Made by a program: the position numbers and the translations under genes
In this document: piece after piece, positions 1 through 10,354 of the stretch
Layout of the letters: each line of letters starts with the position of its first letter
Position numbering within the stretch: the stretch's first letter is position 1
Notes under the pieces: model-generated
Seen by the model: the letters and a program-made list of their open reading frames with translations, nothing else
Database searches by the model: none
Told to the model about the DNA's origin: nothing
NCBI GenBank assembly: GCA_015178975.1
Contig: WHVD01000074.1
Span: 351,212 to 415,211 of the forward strand
DNA: 64,000 bases
From: Hysterangium stoloniferum
Lineage: Eukaryota > Basidiomycota > Agaricomycetes > Hysterangiales > Hysterangiaceae
Reading direction: 5' to 3'

Positions 1-717
1 GTGGACGGGAATCCCGGGGAGTCTGGGCAGGGTTCATGAGTCATAGGTCAGAGGTCGGAGGTCATGGGTCGGAGGTTGTGGGTTGTGAGTGGAGATAGTT
101 GAGAGAGATAGATGCGCCGGAGCCTGTGGGCTCCAACTAGTGTGAGCAGTGTGAATCAAGGAGGGTTTTTAGAGTGGAAAATGTTATTAGACTACTGGGG
201 GGAATCTAAGCTAATTTTCTGACTGGATTGTATGTACAACATCTGCCAGTTTATATAGACCGTGGAGTGAATGACATACCAAATCCAGTAATAATTAAAT
301 GAAATTAACAAAACATAAAATGGGAATAGTAAACACCAAATTGGTGTTAGGAATGGGACGGAACGGAGCGGAGTCTGAATCGTGACAAAGCATAACCCAT
401 AATGGGAAATGGAGCGGGAGTGGAGTCCTAATCGTGACAGGTCATTTGACTAAAATGGGAACGGGGCTTAGTTAGAGCGGTGATGGGATTCTGAGTGGGA
501 TCCGATGACTGATGCGTGGGATGAAGACGGACATAGACAGAGACGGAGTCCGGGGGAAGTCCGGTCACTGATATGTGTCGTAATGAGGTCGAACATAACA
601 AGTCTTGACATAACGGAGTCTGGGCGGGAAATCCTATAAACAGACATTTGGTGCGTGTAGGGTGTGATGATGTACAGGTTAGTGCCCAGAGTCCGGTGGG
701 ATTGTCCGGTTGTAACA
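1..717 (-). repeat. 3' LTR of element 1, truncated by the window edge
   Basis: It matches 7230-8010 along its length and ends in TAACA at 717 next to a polypurine tract. About 105 bp corresponding to the TGTTAGGAT end lie left of the window. Confidence 0.88.
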
Positions 718-720
718 GTA

Positions 721-730
721 CCCTCCCTTT
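721..730 (-). promoter_or_regulatory. Polypurine tract of element 1
   Basis: On the minus strand this reads AAAGGGAGGG, followed by TAC and the 3' LTR start TGTTACAACC. A purine run just before the 3' LTR is the expected plus-strand primer site. It shows that everything from 731 to 7121, including the opposite-strand gene, is internal to the element. Confidence 0.75.
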
Positions 731-867
731 ATGCCAAAGTCCCAAAGAGGCTCTAGACCTAGATAAGGTTCTTGTTGGCTACGCGCATGTGTCAAAAGTC
801 ATGTCAGTTACACGAATGTGTCAAAGAGTCATGTGATCTGGAAGGTAAGGTTCAAATGTGATGAGCC

Positions 868-877
868 TATATATAAA
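868..877 (+). promoter_or_regulatory. Candidate TATA box of the antisense gene
   Basis: TATATATAAA lies 80-89 bp upstream of the predicted ATG at 957 and is the only strong TATA-like motif between the LTR and that ATG. Transcription is not shown by sequence alone. Confidence 0.4.
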
Positions 878-956
878 TTTGAAAAAATAGAAATTTCTTC
901 TTCTTTATTACCCCCATCATCGAAAAAATGGGACCAAAGCCAACACTGAGACGGCG

Positions 957-1873
957 ATGCCAACTGCCGGGCCTTCCACGGGTACCGCTCATCGGGTGAC
1001 TTGGAGCACAGCCCAACTCTTGGCACGGCGAGAAGGGCAATGCCAGCTTCATGAAGAAGCAGAAAAGGAAGCCAGGGAGGCTGAGGAGGCCTTAGACAGG
1101 GAGTACCAGGTGGCATTGGCCATGTAGGAGGCTGAGAGGCAGAGGCAGAGAGATGAGGAGGAGGCTGTGCGGGTGGCCACGGAGAAGGCACAGGTGGCTG
1201 TGGACAGAGCCACGATTGTCGCGGGAAAGGTAAGTCCCAATATTTTTTTTTGACTTGGCATTTTCAGCGCAAGGTGACAGAGGTGGAGTCAGAGTCCGAG
1301 GGGGAGCCAGAGAGCCCCCAAAAGGTAAGCCTCATGTCTGTGGGATGGCCATGGAAACTGACCATAACAACAGAAGGCAAGGAAGGCGGCACCAGTCTGT
1401 CTTCTGACGTGGAATGATCTGCAGTGTTCCGGTTGCAATGACCAGAACACGGAGTGTAATCGAAAGTCCGGCAGGGGTCCAGGCTGCTACCAATGCCACA
1501 CCTCAAGGTGAGGTGCTCACTAGTTCACAAGCAGGCCGTGGGGTCTGGGGCATGAGACATAAGTGGGTCGGACAGGTTTTCCGGATTGGACAAAGTCTTG
1601 GGATGGATCGCTGAGGGCATCGAGGCCCAAAACGAGTTGCTCCGGAAGAGCAACAAAGTCCACATAGTGGTGGCAAAGGAACTGTGTGGACTCCACAAGG
1701 AATTTTGGAGGTTCCTGGCAGAGTATGGTGGCTATGTGTATGAAGAGCCACAAATCGGGAGTTCCGAGGATGCCGGGTCGGATGAGGATGGGGTTGCCAC
1801 GGAGGTCGCAGAGCTTCCTGAGGAGGTAGCTGAGGAGGTGGGAAAAAAACACAGTCCCATAAATGTAGACTGA
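957..1873 (+). pseudogene. Antisense four-exon Cys-rich accessory gene inside element 1
   Basis: Exons at 957-1229, 1268-1324, 1374-1507 and 1576-1873 join in one frame to 253 codons. The introns are 1230-1267 (GTAAGT...CAG), 1325-1373 (GTAAGC...CAG) and 1508-1575 (GTGAGG...CAG). Exon 1 encodes a charged, probably coiled-coil region (repeated REAEEA/RQRDEEEA patterns). Exon 3 encodes a cysteine cluster, C-x2-C-x6-C-x9-C-x2-C, resembling an incomplete fungal Zn2Cys6 cluster. The C-terminus is acidic (EVAELPEEVAEEVG). One in-frame TAG at 1125-1127 (codon 57) interrupts it, so this copy is broken. It lies between pol and the polypurine tract, so it belongs to the retrotransposon but is read from the other strand. 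Function is unknown; a nucleic-acid-binding accessory protein is an inference. The start is the first ATG in the long frame. Confidence 0.65.
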
Positions 1874-2074
1874 AAAGTAATATAGAATAAAAGAATAGTT
1901 TGAATCATAAAAGTAAAGCGTGAAAAAACATAAAAGTGAAACATAAAAGAGTCTGCGGGTAATCCACTTAAGGACTTGAAAACATGTCAGAACCTGTAAA
2001 AGCAAAGAGAGACATAGGGCGAGAGGGAGTAATGAAAATGAGTCCAAACATAAAATGGGGTCCGCAGAGTGTGG

Positions 2075-5000
2075 TCAGAGAGAAGATAATGGTCCAGGTT
2101 TGAGCGGGTAAGCTGTATGAAAGTCAGTAACGATTTCCGTGGCAGTACCAAGTTCTGTGGCCAAAATCCATGAGGTTTCTTCATCGGTGCCCTCGTAACC
2201 TGCCCACTTGACCAAGTAAAGCAGTTTACAAGTGCGTCGACGCTTATCAATTTTTGAATCTAAAATCTGTGAGATTTCAAACTCGGGTTCTCCGTCAGTA
2301 ATGACCAGAGGAGGTGGAGATTGCACGCGATCCGGGACAGTGTTAGCAGTACAAGGTTCTAGCATAGAAACATGAAATACTGGGTGTACCGCGCGCATGC
2401 TATCCAGAAGCTGTAGAGTCCAAGAGACTGAACCTACTTGTGCGATAATTTCAAAAGGACCTAAATATTTTTCAGCAAGCTTCTTTGATGGATGGGTAGT
2501 CCAGAAGAATTGAGCTTTGACATAAACACGGTCACCAATCTTGAAGTTGGGTGGCGGGATCCAGTGTTTGTCCGCTGAATGTTGGTATTGTTCTTGGGCA
2601 GACAATATTTCAGTCCGGAGTTCCTCGTGGAGCTTGTGGAGGTCCATGGTGAACTCTTGAGCGTGAACAGAGGTGAGATTTCATTCTGGATGTACTGTAA
2701 TATTTGGATTATATCCTTTATTTGCAAAGAATGGGGAAACACCAGTAGTGGCCGAGGGTGCATTGTTGTAAGCAAACTCTGCAAGTGGTAACAAGGATTT
2801 CCAATTGTCCTGTTGATAGTTACAATATACACGGAGGTATTGTTCCAATGTCTGGTTGATGCGTTCGGTTTGTCCGTCACCTTCCGGGTGATGTCTGGAT
2901 GTGAAATGTAATGTCATGTCCAAGGATTTTCTGAGGGATCTAAAGAAGTGAGACACAAACTCTGATCCTCGATCGGAAGTCATGTGGGATGGAACTCCGT
3001 GCTTGGAAAATACGTGGATAATGAAACGTTCCGCTAACTGCACACATGTAATTGTATCATAAGTAGGGATGAATATACTTTGTTTTGAGAATCTGTCAAC
3101 AACAACTAGAATAGCAGAAAATCCTTGGGAATCTGGTGGGTGTTCAATGAAATCCATAGAGATAGAATTCCACGGATGTTCCGGTACCGGGAGTTGTTTC
3201 AAAAGGCCATATGGCTTGTGTCACTGAGATTTCGAGGGGGACATGTAGTGCAAGATTTACAATAGTGCTTAATGAATCCACGGAGTCCGGGCCAAATATA
3301 TTCTCTTCTTATTAATGATAGAGTTTTGTTGTACCCGAAATATCCTGAAAGTGGATGATCATGTTTGTATTGAAGGATCCTGAGGCGGAGGCTGTCAGAG
3401 TACATAGATGTGATCGTCAAGTCTAATGAAACCATGTTGATCAAGAGACCACCGAGGTTGATCGGGGTCCACAGGATTGTCAAAGTGAGCTTTAGTTATT
3501 GGGTCTAGCAGAATTGCTGATTGAATATCTTGATGTAACTTCTCAATATCCATAATGATAATTCCACGGACAATGGGATTGATGAGGAAGGTTGCACGGA
3601 CCGATGCAATAAGTTGTTGATTTGTGAAAATAGGTTTCAGGTTGTGTGGATTTACCATTGCATAGTTGTTGCTCCCCTCTTTAGGATAGACATCCCATCG
3701 TCTAGTTAAAGCGTCGGGGTTGCCACCGAGATGGCCGGGTCGAAAACGGATAATCATGTTGAAGGCAGATAGATATTCAGACCAGCGGGCCTGCCTGCGG
3801 GTCAAAGGTTTTGTGGTAGGAAAGTATTCCAGGTTTTTGTGATCTTTACAACGTCAATAGGAGCTCCTGAACCTTCCCAATAGTGTCACCATGCTTTGAA
3901 AGCTGAAAATATTGCCAGAAGTTCTTTATCATGAACATTGTAGTTGAGCTCTGCTCCAGTAAAAGTCCGGGACAAAAAAGCCACAGGGTGGACTTCTCCG
4001 TCGGAGTCCTGGATAGACAAAATGGCTCCAAGTGCATAATCCGAGGCGTCCATTTCAACAATGAGTGGGAAGTCCAGTTTCCAATGTGACAGAATAGGAG
4101 CTGTAGAAAAAGAATTTTTTAAAAGATTGAAAGCTTTTTGACACTTATCATTAAAATTCCACGGAGTACCTTTACGTGTAAGACGGGTAAGGGGTGCCGT
4201 GATGTTGGAATATCCATGGATAAAACGTCTGTAAAAATTGGCAACACTGAGGAAGGATTGTATATCTTTAACTTTTCGGGGTTCAGGCCAATCTTTGATG
4301 ACTTGCACTTTAGTTTCATCCATGTGGAGTCCATCGGGTCCCATCATGAAACCTAGGTATTCCACAGAGTCCGTGTCAAAAGTACATTTTTTACCATTTG
4401 CGAATAAACCATGTTGTCTGAGCCTCCGGAGAACTTCACGGACTTCTTTGTTGTGTTCCACGGGATTCTCAGAGTAGATAAGAATGTCATCCAAGTAAAC
4501 AATGATGCATACATTGAGCATGTCGGAGAAAATGTCATTGATAAAATGCTGAAAAACAGACAGAGCATTGGTGAGTCCAAAGGGGATCACCAACAACTCA
4601 AAGGCACCATAACAGGTTCTAAAAGTGGTTTTCCATTCGTTGCCCGTGGCAATCTGGACCAAATGATAGGCATGCTTGAGATCTATTTTGGTGTAAATCT
4701 GGGCATTCCGTGGAGCATCGAGCAGATCAGAGATAAGTGGGAGTGGATATTTATCCTTTTTGGTGACAGCATTGAGTCCTCTAAAATCAACATATAGTCA
4801 AAGGGATCCATCCTTTTTTCTGACAAACAGAACAGGTGCTCCAAAAGGAGACTTTGAGTGTCGGATAAAACCTATGGACAAATGTTCATCCAGGAAATCA
4901 TGGATTGCGGAACGTTCCGTGGATGAGAGCAGATAGATATGTCCTAGGGGTGGCTGGGCACCATCTTTGAGATCGATTTTTAAGTTGTATTCTCTGTGGG

Positions 5001-5955
5001 GTGGAAGCCAGTCAGCTTTCCGCTTGCTAAAAACATCTGCAAAGTCATGATATTTCTCCCGGACGCCTTCTAGGTCAGCAGCTTGCTCAGATTCAGATAC
5101 CGGGGTTGAAAAATGACTAGTTGTTTCATCAATTTTTAAGTTGATAGTGAATGCCTGGGACATGTCCATTTTTGAAGCCCTAACAAAAGCTGCAGCATTA
5201 ATCAGAGAAATAGACAGAGGTGCCATGGGTTCTGGGGAAGCCATGGGCGCTGGAGGGATCACAGGAGTCCTCGAGACTGCAGGTGCCGGGAAGGCCATGG
5301 GTGCTGTGGAGGCCAGGTCAGGTGCATTTTCCTCGGCTGCCATGGGGGTCCAGAATGTTATACTGTTAGCCATCCAGTCAATCAATGGATTGTAGCGGGT
5401 ACGCCAGTTATGTCCTAGGACCACCGAGCAACTTGAGTCTAACTGGGTCACATAGAAAGTGACCAATTGTGATGTTCCACATGGGAAACTTGTGGGTAAA
5501 TCACAAGCTTGGGTAACAACCGAATTACTTGTGCCATCAAAGAGGCAGAGAGCGACGGGATTTATTGAATAAGTTGACAAAGAATTCTTTTGCGTGAATT
5601 TTGTATCTAAAAAACAATGAGTCGAGCTGGAATCTATGAGAGCTGAAAAAATGAATTTCGGAATCATATTAGACATAAGTTTAATGAAAAATGAATCAGA
5701 ATGTGAAAGAGTGGATGCATTGAGGCGAGTAAACTCTTGAATGTGCGGAGAGGCAACGCAACCCCCAACCCGTGCAGAGTCTGTGGGGTTGCTTACTCTT
5801 TTTTCGAATCGGAAGCCAGTTTGTCCTTCGACGGGGTTTCCATGGAGGCCTTGGCTGTTCGACCCTTTGAAGAGTTTGCTTTTGCCAGTGGACATTCCGG
5901 GACTGGATGACCAGGTTTCCTGCACAAGAGACAGAGGTTGTTGTCCATACGACAT
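2075..5955 (-). pseudogene. pol: Pol polyprotein of element 1 (protease, RT, RNase H, integrase, chromodomain), broken
   Basis: The protease motif ALIDSSSTHCFLD is near 5630; its active-site DSG is changed to DSS (element 2 keeps DSG). Reverse transcriptase follows, with KKDGSL and YLDD (near 4490), then RNase H, integrase with a zinc-binding region (near 3200-3400), a DDE core (SMDFIE, TSDRGSEF, GDGQTERINQTLEQY; 2700-3190), a GPF module (KYLGPFEI) and a chromodomain (LLYLVKWAGYEGTDEETSWI) near the C-terminus. Breaks: TGA at 4798-4800, TGA at about 3886 followed by a one-base deletion near 3850, frameshifts near 3400 and 3200, and TGA near 2681. The frame is -1 relative to gag with a 163-bp overlap. 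The chromodomain would target integration to modified chromatin (family knowledge). Confidence 0.9.
5793..5804 (-). promoter_or_regulatory. Probable -1 frameshift site at the gag stop codon
   Basis: The minus strand reads A6 then GAGTAA, with TAA the gag stop at 5793-5795. Slipping back one base gives GAA-AAA-AGA-GTA, the pol frame. The same arrangement occurs at 36407-36419 (A7) and 41851-41862 (A6, gag stop TGA). Confidence 0.5.
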
Positions 5956-7085
5956 TGTCTTTCCTGTGGGGTCAATTTGCCATCGGGTCCAGGTTTGCCT
6001 GAGAGGTCGGGTTTTCCGGCTTGCTTGCCGGACTGTTGACCCTTGTTATTGTCCTTATTGTCCTTGTTGTTGTTGTTGTTGTTGTTGTTGTTTGAAGACT
6101 TTTTGTCGTTCTTCTTGTCTGATTGCATGGAGTTCTGGTTGCTGCTTGATGAATTATTGTTGTTGTTTTTATTGGCCGTGGACTTGTTCACTTTGTCCAT
6201 GGAGGTCTCGCAGGCAACTTCCGTGCGACGTTCCCAATAATGTGTGTCCATGTTTTGAGCTTTGAGGCACATATGGGACAAGGTTTTTGGCTTGCCATCT
6301 TCTCCTTTTGAGACTTTGTCTTTAAGGCGGGACGGCAGACCGGCATAGAATTGGTGGCGGAGAGTGGGATCGCCCCACTGACAACGAGCTGCAAGATTAT
6401 TGAATTGGACGATGTAGTCCGTGATGCACTGCATGTCCTTCATACGAAGATTTGTGAGACTATTCTCGGCTTCTCCTGTCGGGTCATATGGGCCAAAGTT
6501 GGTTTCAAGCTCCTCAACAAAAGCCTCCCAATTTTCGAGCCAGAGCAGCTCTTCCTCGGAAATTCCGCTAAAAGACAGTTCGAACCATTTCAATGCAGAT
6601 GCCGACAGATATGAAAGTGTGTAGTTGACTTTTCGGGAGTCTGTGGAGAATGCAGTGGCATGATCACGGAAATTGAAGTGACATTGCATGAGGAAAGTAG
6701 AGAGTTTGTTTGGGTTGGAACCCATGAAGGGTTCCAGAGCATTGACTTTTGACCATGGAGGTTCTTGTTCCTTTTTCTTTTGTTCTTTAAGCAGGTGTAT
6801 CATGAATTTATCTATAGTACCTGCTAAAAATTCAGAAGTAGGATCCCCCAAGTGCAGTTGTTGGTTAGGCAGAGGATTTTCGACACCTTTGCCCTTGTTG
6901 GGGGCCATGGATTCGTCCTCGTGCTCGGATTCATCCTGGTTTTCTGGGACTTCTTCAATACAGGCTTCTTCCATGGGTTCTGACTGGTTCGCAAGCGTCT
7001 GACTGGTATACAGAGTTAACGGGGAATGAGGAGTTGAAGGTCCAGGTAATGATGCCTGTGTGCGTGTATTCCTTCTTGGTGGCAT
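5793..7085 (-). CDS. gag: Gag of element 1, with CCHC zinc knuckle
   Basis: An intact 430-codon ORF. The start chosen is the ATG at 7085 (MPPRRNTRTQASLPGP), because the same start context is conserved in elements 2 and 3 and the upstream codons run into the primer-binding region and LTR. It has an acidic N-terminus and a central retrotransposon-gag fold region (KWFELSFSGISEEE, LTNLRMKDMQCITDYIVQFN). A low-complexity Asn/Ser/Lys stretch encoded by poly-GTT on the + strand comes next, then a zinc knuckle CLLCRKPGHPVPEC (C-x2-C-x4-H-x4-C). It would package the genomic RNA and form the virus-like particle. It ends TCG-AAA-AAA-GAG-TAA; the A6 run is a probable -1 slip site into pol. Confidence 0.88.
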   Translation of the reverse strand: MPPRRNTRTQASLPGPSTPHSPLTLYTSQTLANQSEPMEEACIEEVPENQDESEHEDESMAPNKGKGVENPLPNQQLHLGDPTSEFLAGTIDKFMIHLLKEQKKKEQEPPWSKVNALEPFMGSNPNKLSTFLMQCHFNFRDHATAFSTDSRKVNYTLSYLSASALKWFELSFSGISEEELLWLENWEAFVEELETNFGPYDPTGEAENSLTNLRMKDMQCITDYIVQFNNLAARCQWGDPTLRHQFYAGLPSRLKDKVSKGEDGKPKTLSHMCLKAQNMDTHYWERRTEVACETSMDKVNKSTANKNNNNNSSSSNQNSMQSDKKNDKKSSNNNNNNNNNKDNKDNNKGQQSGKQAGKPDLSGKPGPDGKLTPQERQCRMDNNLCLLCRKPGHPVPECPLAKANSSKGRTAKASMETPSKDKLASDSKKE

Positions 7086-7108
7086 AATGAAAACAATCTG
7101 CGAGTGTA

Positions 7109-7119
7109 AGTCAGAAAAT
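7109..7119 (-). promoter_or_regulatory. Putative self-primer binding site of element 1
   Basis: The minus strand reads ATTTTCTGACT, two bases after the 5' LTR end. It is the exact complement of AGTCAGAAAAT at 7506-7516 inside the LTR. That LTR segment begins 33 bases downstream of the first base of a TATATAAA box (7542-7549), at the expected transcription start. This is the layout of Tf1/sushi self-priming elements. Confidence 0.6.
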
Positions 7120-7121
7120 AC

Positions 7122-8010
7122 TGTTAGGATACATACACAGGGCTGGTCTCCGGAGAAACCCACGGGATATCTGGTAGGACTTGGCTTCAGCTTATAGGCT
7201 GCGCCCTCGCTAGATCGTGTTGTCCAATTTCAAACAGGCGGACGGGAATCCCGGGGAGTCTGGGCGGGGTTCGTGAGTCGTAGGTCGGAGGTCGGAGGTC
7301 GTGGGTTGGAGGTCGTGGGTTGGAGGTCGTGGGTTGGAGGTCGTGGGTTGGAGGTCATGGGTTGGAGGTCGTGGGTCGTGAGTCAAGATAGTTGAGAGAG
7401 ATAGATGTGCCGGAGCCCGTGGGCTCTGACTAATGTGAGCGGTGTGAATCAAGTAGGGTTTTTAGAGCGGAAAATGTTATTAGATTACTGGGGAAATCTA
7501 AGCTAATTTTCTGACTGGATTGTATGTACAACATCTGCCAGTTTATATAGACCGTGGAGTGAATGACATACCAAATCCAGTAATAATGAAATGAAACTAA
7601 CAAAACATAAAATGGGAATAGTAAACACCAAATTGGTGTTAGGAATGGGATGGAATAGAGCGGAGTCTGAATCATGACAAAGCATAACCCATAACGGGAA
7701 ATGGAGCGGGAGCGGAGTCCTAAATCGTGACAGGTCATTTGACTAAAATGGCAACGGGGCTCAATTAGAGTGGTGACGGGATTCTGAGCGGGGTCCGGTG
7801 ACTGATGCGTGGGACAAAGACAGACATAGACAAAGATGGAGTCCAGGGGAAGTCCAGTGACTGATATGTGTCATAATGAGGTCGAACGTAACAAGTCTTG
7901 ATGTAACAGAGTCCAGGCGGGAAATCCTATAAACAGACATTTGGTGTGTGTAGGGCATGATGGCATACAGGTTAGTGCCCGGAATCCGGCAGGATTATCC
8001 AATCATAACA
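7122..8010 (-). repeat. 5' LTR of element 1 (889 bp)
   Basis: On the + strand it begins TGTTAGGAT and ends AATCATAACA (TG...CA). In sense orientation it has a TATA box (7542-7549) and a conserved block near its 3' end (GACTTGGCTTCAGC on the + strand). It also holds a local minisatellite at about 7290-7380 with a unit of about 14 bp (GGTCGTGGGTTGGA), longer here than in the other LTR copies. Confidence 0.9.
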
Positions 8011-8777
8011 CACCCACGCCCTATATGCACCCATTATCAGTTTACTGGAATTCCCACCGGACTCCGTACATCAGACTCATCTACATTCATCTTCATTACA
8101 TTGTGTTTCAGTCACCGGAAAACCCACTGGACTCCGTCTATGTCTAATTCCGACCTCGTCCCACGCATCAGTCACCGGACCCCACTCAGAATACCTGTCA
8201 TCCCTCTAACCGAGCCCCATTCCCATTTTAGTCAAATGACCTGTCATGATTCGGACTCCGCTCCTGTTCCGTTTCCCGTTATGGTTTATGATTTGTCACT
8301 ATTTGGACTCCGCTCTGTTCCATCCTGTTCCTAACACCAATTTGGTGTTTACTATTCCCGTTTTATGTTTTGCTCATTTTGTTTCATTATTACTGGATTT
8401 GGTATGACATTTACTCCACGTCTATTTAAACTGGCAGATGTTGTACATACAATCCAGTCAGAAAATCGGCTTAGATTCCCCCCAGTAATCTAATACATTT
8501 TCCGCTCTAATCCCTACTTGAATTACACCGTTCACACTAGTCGGAACCCACGGGCTCCAATGCATCTATCTCTCTCACCAATCTCGACTCATGACCCACA
8601 ACCTCCAACCTACGACCTTACGACCCATGACCTCCGCCCGGACTCCCCGGGATTCCCGTCCACCTGTCAGAAATTGGACAACATGATCTAGCAAGGGCGC
8701 AGCCTATTAGCTGAAGCCAAGTCCTACCAGATATTCCGCGGGTTTCTCCAGAGACTCACCCTGTATATATCCTAACA
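8011..8777 (+). repeat. Older LTR, 5'-truncated by insertion of element 1
   Basis: It matches the LTR at 42220-43470 and ends CCTAACA at 8777. The first 46 bp or so are missing at the junction with element 1, which inserted here. Confidence 0.8.
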
Positions 8778-8954
8778 CAGGGCTTCATCATTTACACTGT
8801 TACGAGCACCAAGTATAAATGTACTGAATCCAGTCCGATCTGCCAAACAGTCAAGCTAAAAAAAAGGTTCATATCAGTGTGCAATAATACTTGTAGTCAT
8901 TTATGTATTATAGCTCACCTTATCAATAACTCAGTCCAAGGTGAGAAGAATATC

Positions 8955-10354
8955 TCATGATGCTGCCTTGTTGGTTGCATGAACACCAGTTTTCTTGAGG
9001 GCTCGGTATTCAATGAGTTTAATGATAAGGTTCTCCTCATCATCCTTCGTAAAACTTTGAACATCCAGATCATCCTGGGTCATCACCTTCAGCTCTGCAA
9101 GGGTCTTTCGATACCCAACTGGTAGGTCTGTATTCCATTGACATTTAGGACATATGGAATAATGAATACTGTATAAGAACTCACAACTGTTGACCTTTTT
9201 GGCAAGGAAATGCACAATGGCATTCTGAAGTGTATGTTACGACCCGGACAAATCCCGCCGGACTCCGGGCACTAACCCGTACGCCCCCACGCGCTACAAG
9301 CACCAATTGTCTGTTTATAGGATTTCCCGCCCAGACTCCGTCACGTCAAGACTTGTTACGTTTGACCTCATTACGACACATATCAGTAACTGGACTTCCC
9401 CTGGACTCTGTCTCTGTCTATGTCCGTCTTCGTCCCACGCATCAGTCACCGGATCCCGCTCAGAATCCCATCACCGCTCTATTCGAGCCCCGTTCCCGTT
9501 TTAGTCAAATGACCTGTCACGATTAGGACTCCGCTCCCGCTCCATTTCCCGTTATGGGTTATGCTTTGTCACGATTTGGACTCCGCTCCATTCCGTCCCG
9601 TTCCTAACCCCAAATTTGGTGTTTACATTTCCTGTTTATGTTTTGTTAGTTTCATTTTCATTATTACCGGATTAGTATGTTCATTCACTCCATGGTCTAT
9701 TTAAACTGGCAGATGTTGTACATACAATCCAGTCAGAAAATTAGCTTAGATTCCCCCCAGTAATCTAATATATTTTCCCTACTCTAATCACACCGCTCAC
9801 ACTAGTCAGAGCCCACAGGCTCTGGCGCATCTATCTCTCTCGACTATCTCGACTCACGACGCACGACCTCACGACCTACAACCTACGACCCACGAACCCC
9901 GCCCAGACTCCCTGGGATTCCGGTCTGCCTGTTCGAAATTGGACAACACGATCTAGCGAGGGTGCAGCCTATAAGCTGAAGCCAAGTCCTACCAGATATC
10001 CCGCAGGTTTCTCACGAGACCCGCCCTGTGTGTGTATCCTAACAGTGTAGGAGCTCGAGATTTTTTGTAGTGAGTCTGTGAGTTCACCATATCCTCAATC
10101 CTTTTGACTTTAACATTGTATGCTGCAGCTAACGCATTGAGCTTTTCTGTCTGCTCAAGCAAGTAGGTGCTGACAGCAGCATTTAGGGCCACTTGACCTG
10201 TTTTTTTCAGCTCAGCTGCCAACTTGCACATTGCCTTCTCTGCATCAGTAAGCTTGTGTGTAGGTTCACGAGAAGCCTGAACATTAGCAGCTGGGTTTTG
10301 TTTGACCCACGTAGTTCTATCAGCATGGGGTACTACAGGTGTTTCCAATGACAT
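8955..10354 (-). pseudogene. Hypothetical ORF of an agaric-type family, split by a solo LTR
   Basis: The minus-strand reading frame has two parts: 10354 to about 10050 (from MSLETPVVPHADRTTWVKQN through KLTDAEKAMCKLAAELKKTG) and 9234 to 8955 (ending IEYRALKKTGVHATNKAAS). They lie on either side of the LTR at 9235-10044. Removing the LTR and one copy of its 5-bp duplication restores a continuous frame across the junction. C-terminal patterns of this kind recur in large hypothetical families of mushroom genomes, from memory only. No function can be assigned. Downstream of the stop, a possible donor (GTGAGC, reverse complement near 8914) leaves open a further exon. Confidence 0.5.
9235..10044 (+). 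repeat. Solo LTR (810 bp) with 5-bp target duplication GTGTA
   Basis: It starts TGTTACGACC and ends CCTAACA. GTGTA flanks it at 9230-9234 and 10045-10049. No internal region is present, so it is the product of LTR-LTR recombination. TATTTAAA lies 33 bases upstream of the AGTCAGAAAAT self-primer segment. Confidence 0.9.

Larger units (their letters stand above)
1..8010 (-). mobile_element. Ty3/gypsy chromovirus (element 1), near full length
   Basis: An LTR retrotransposon read on the minus strand. In order it has a 5' LTR (7122-8010), a primer-binding region, gag, a pol with protease, reverse transcriptase, RNase H, integrase and chromodomain, an antisense gene (957-1873), a polypurine tract and a 3' LTR (1-717, cut by the window edge). 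The domain order and the integrase C-terminal chromodomain place it among the chromoviruses. Pol carries several nonsense and frameshift mutations, so this copy is not autonomous. Its right end abuts position 8011, inside an older LTR of opposite orientation, so it inserted into that LTR. The two LTRs differ at many sites, mostly transitions, which argues against a very recent insertion. Confidence 0.9.

Noticed and set aside
7210..7452. Thr-His-Asp-Pro-Arg repeat ORF in the LTR
   Set aside because: It is the translation of the LTR's 14-bp minisatellite; absent from sister LTRs as an ORF.
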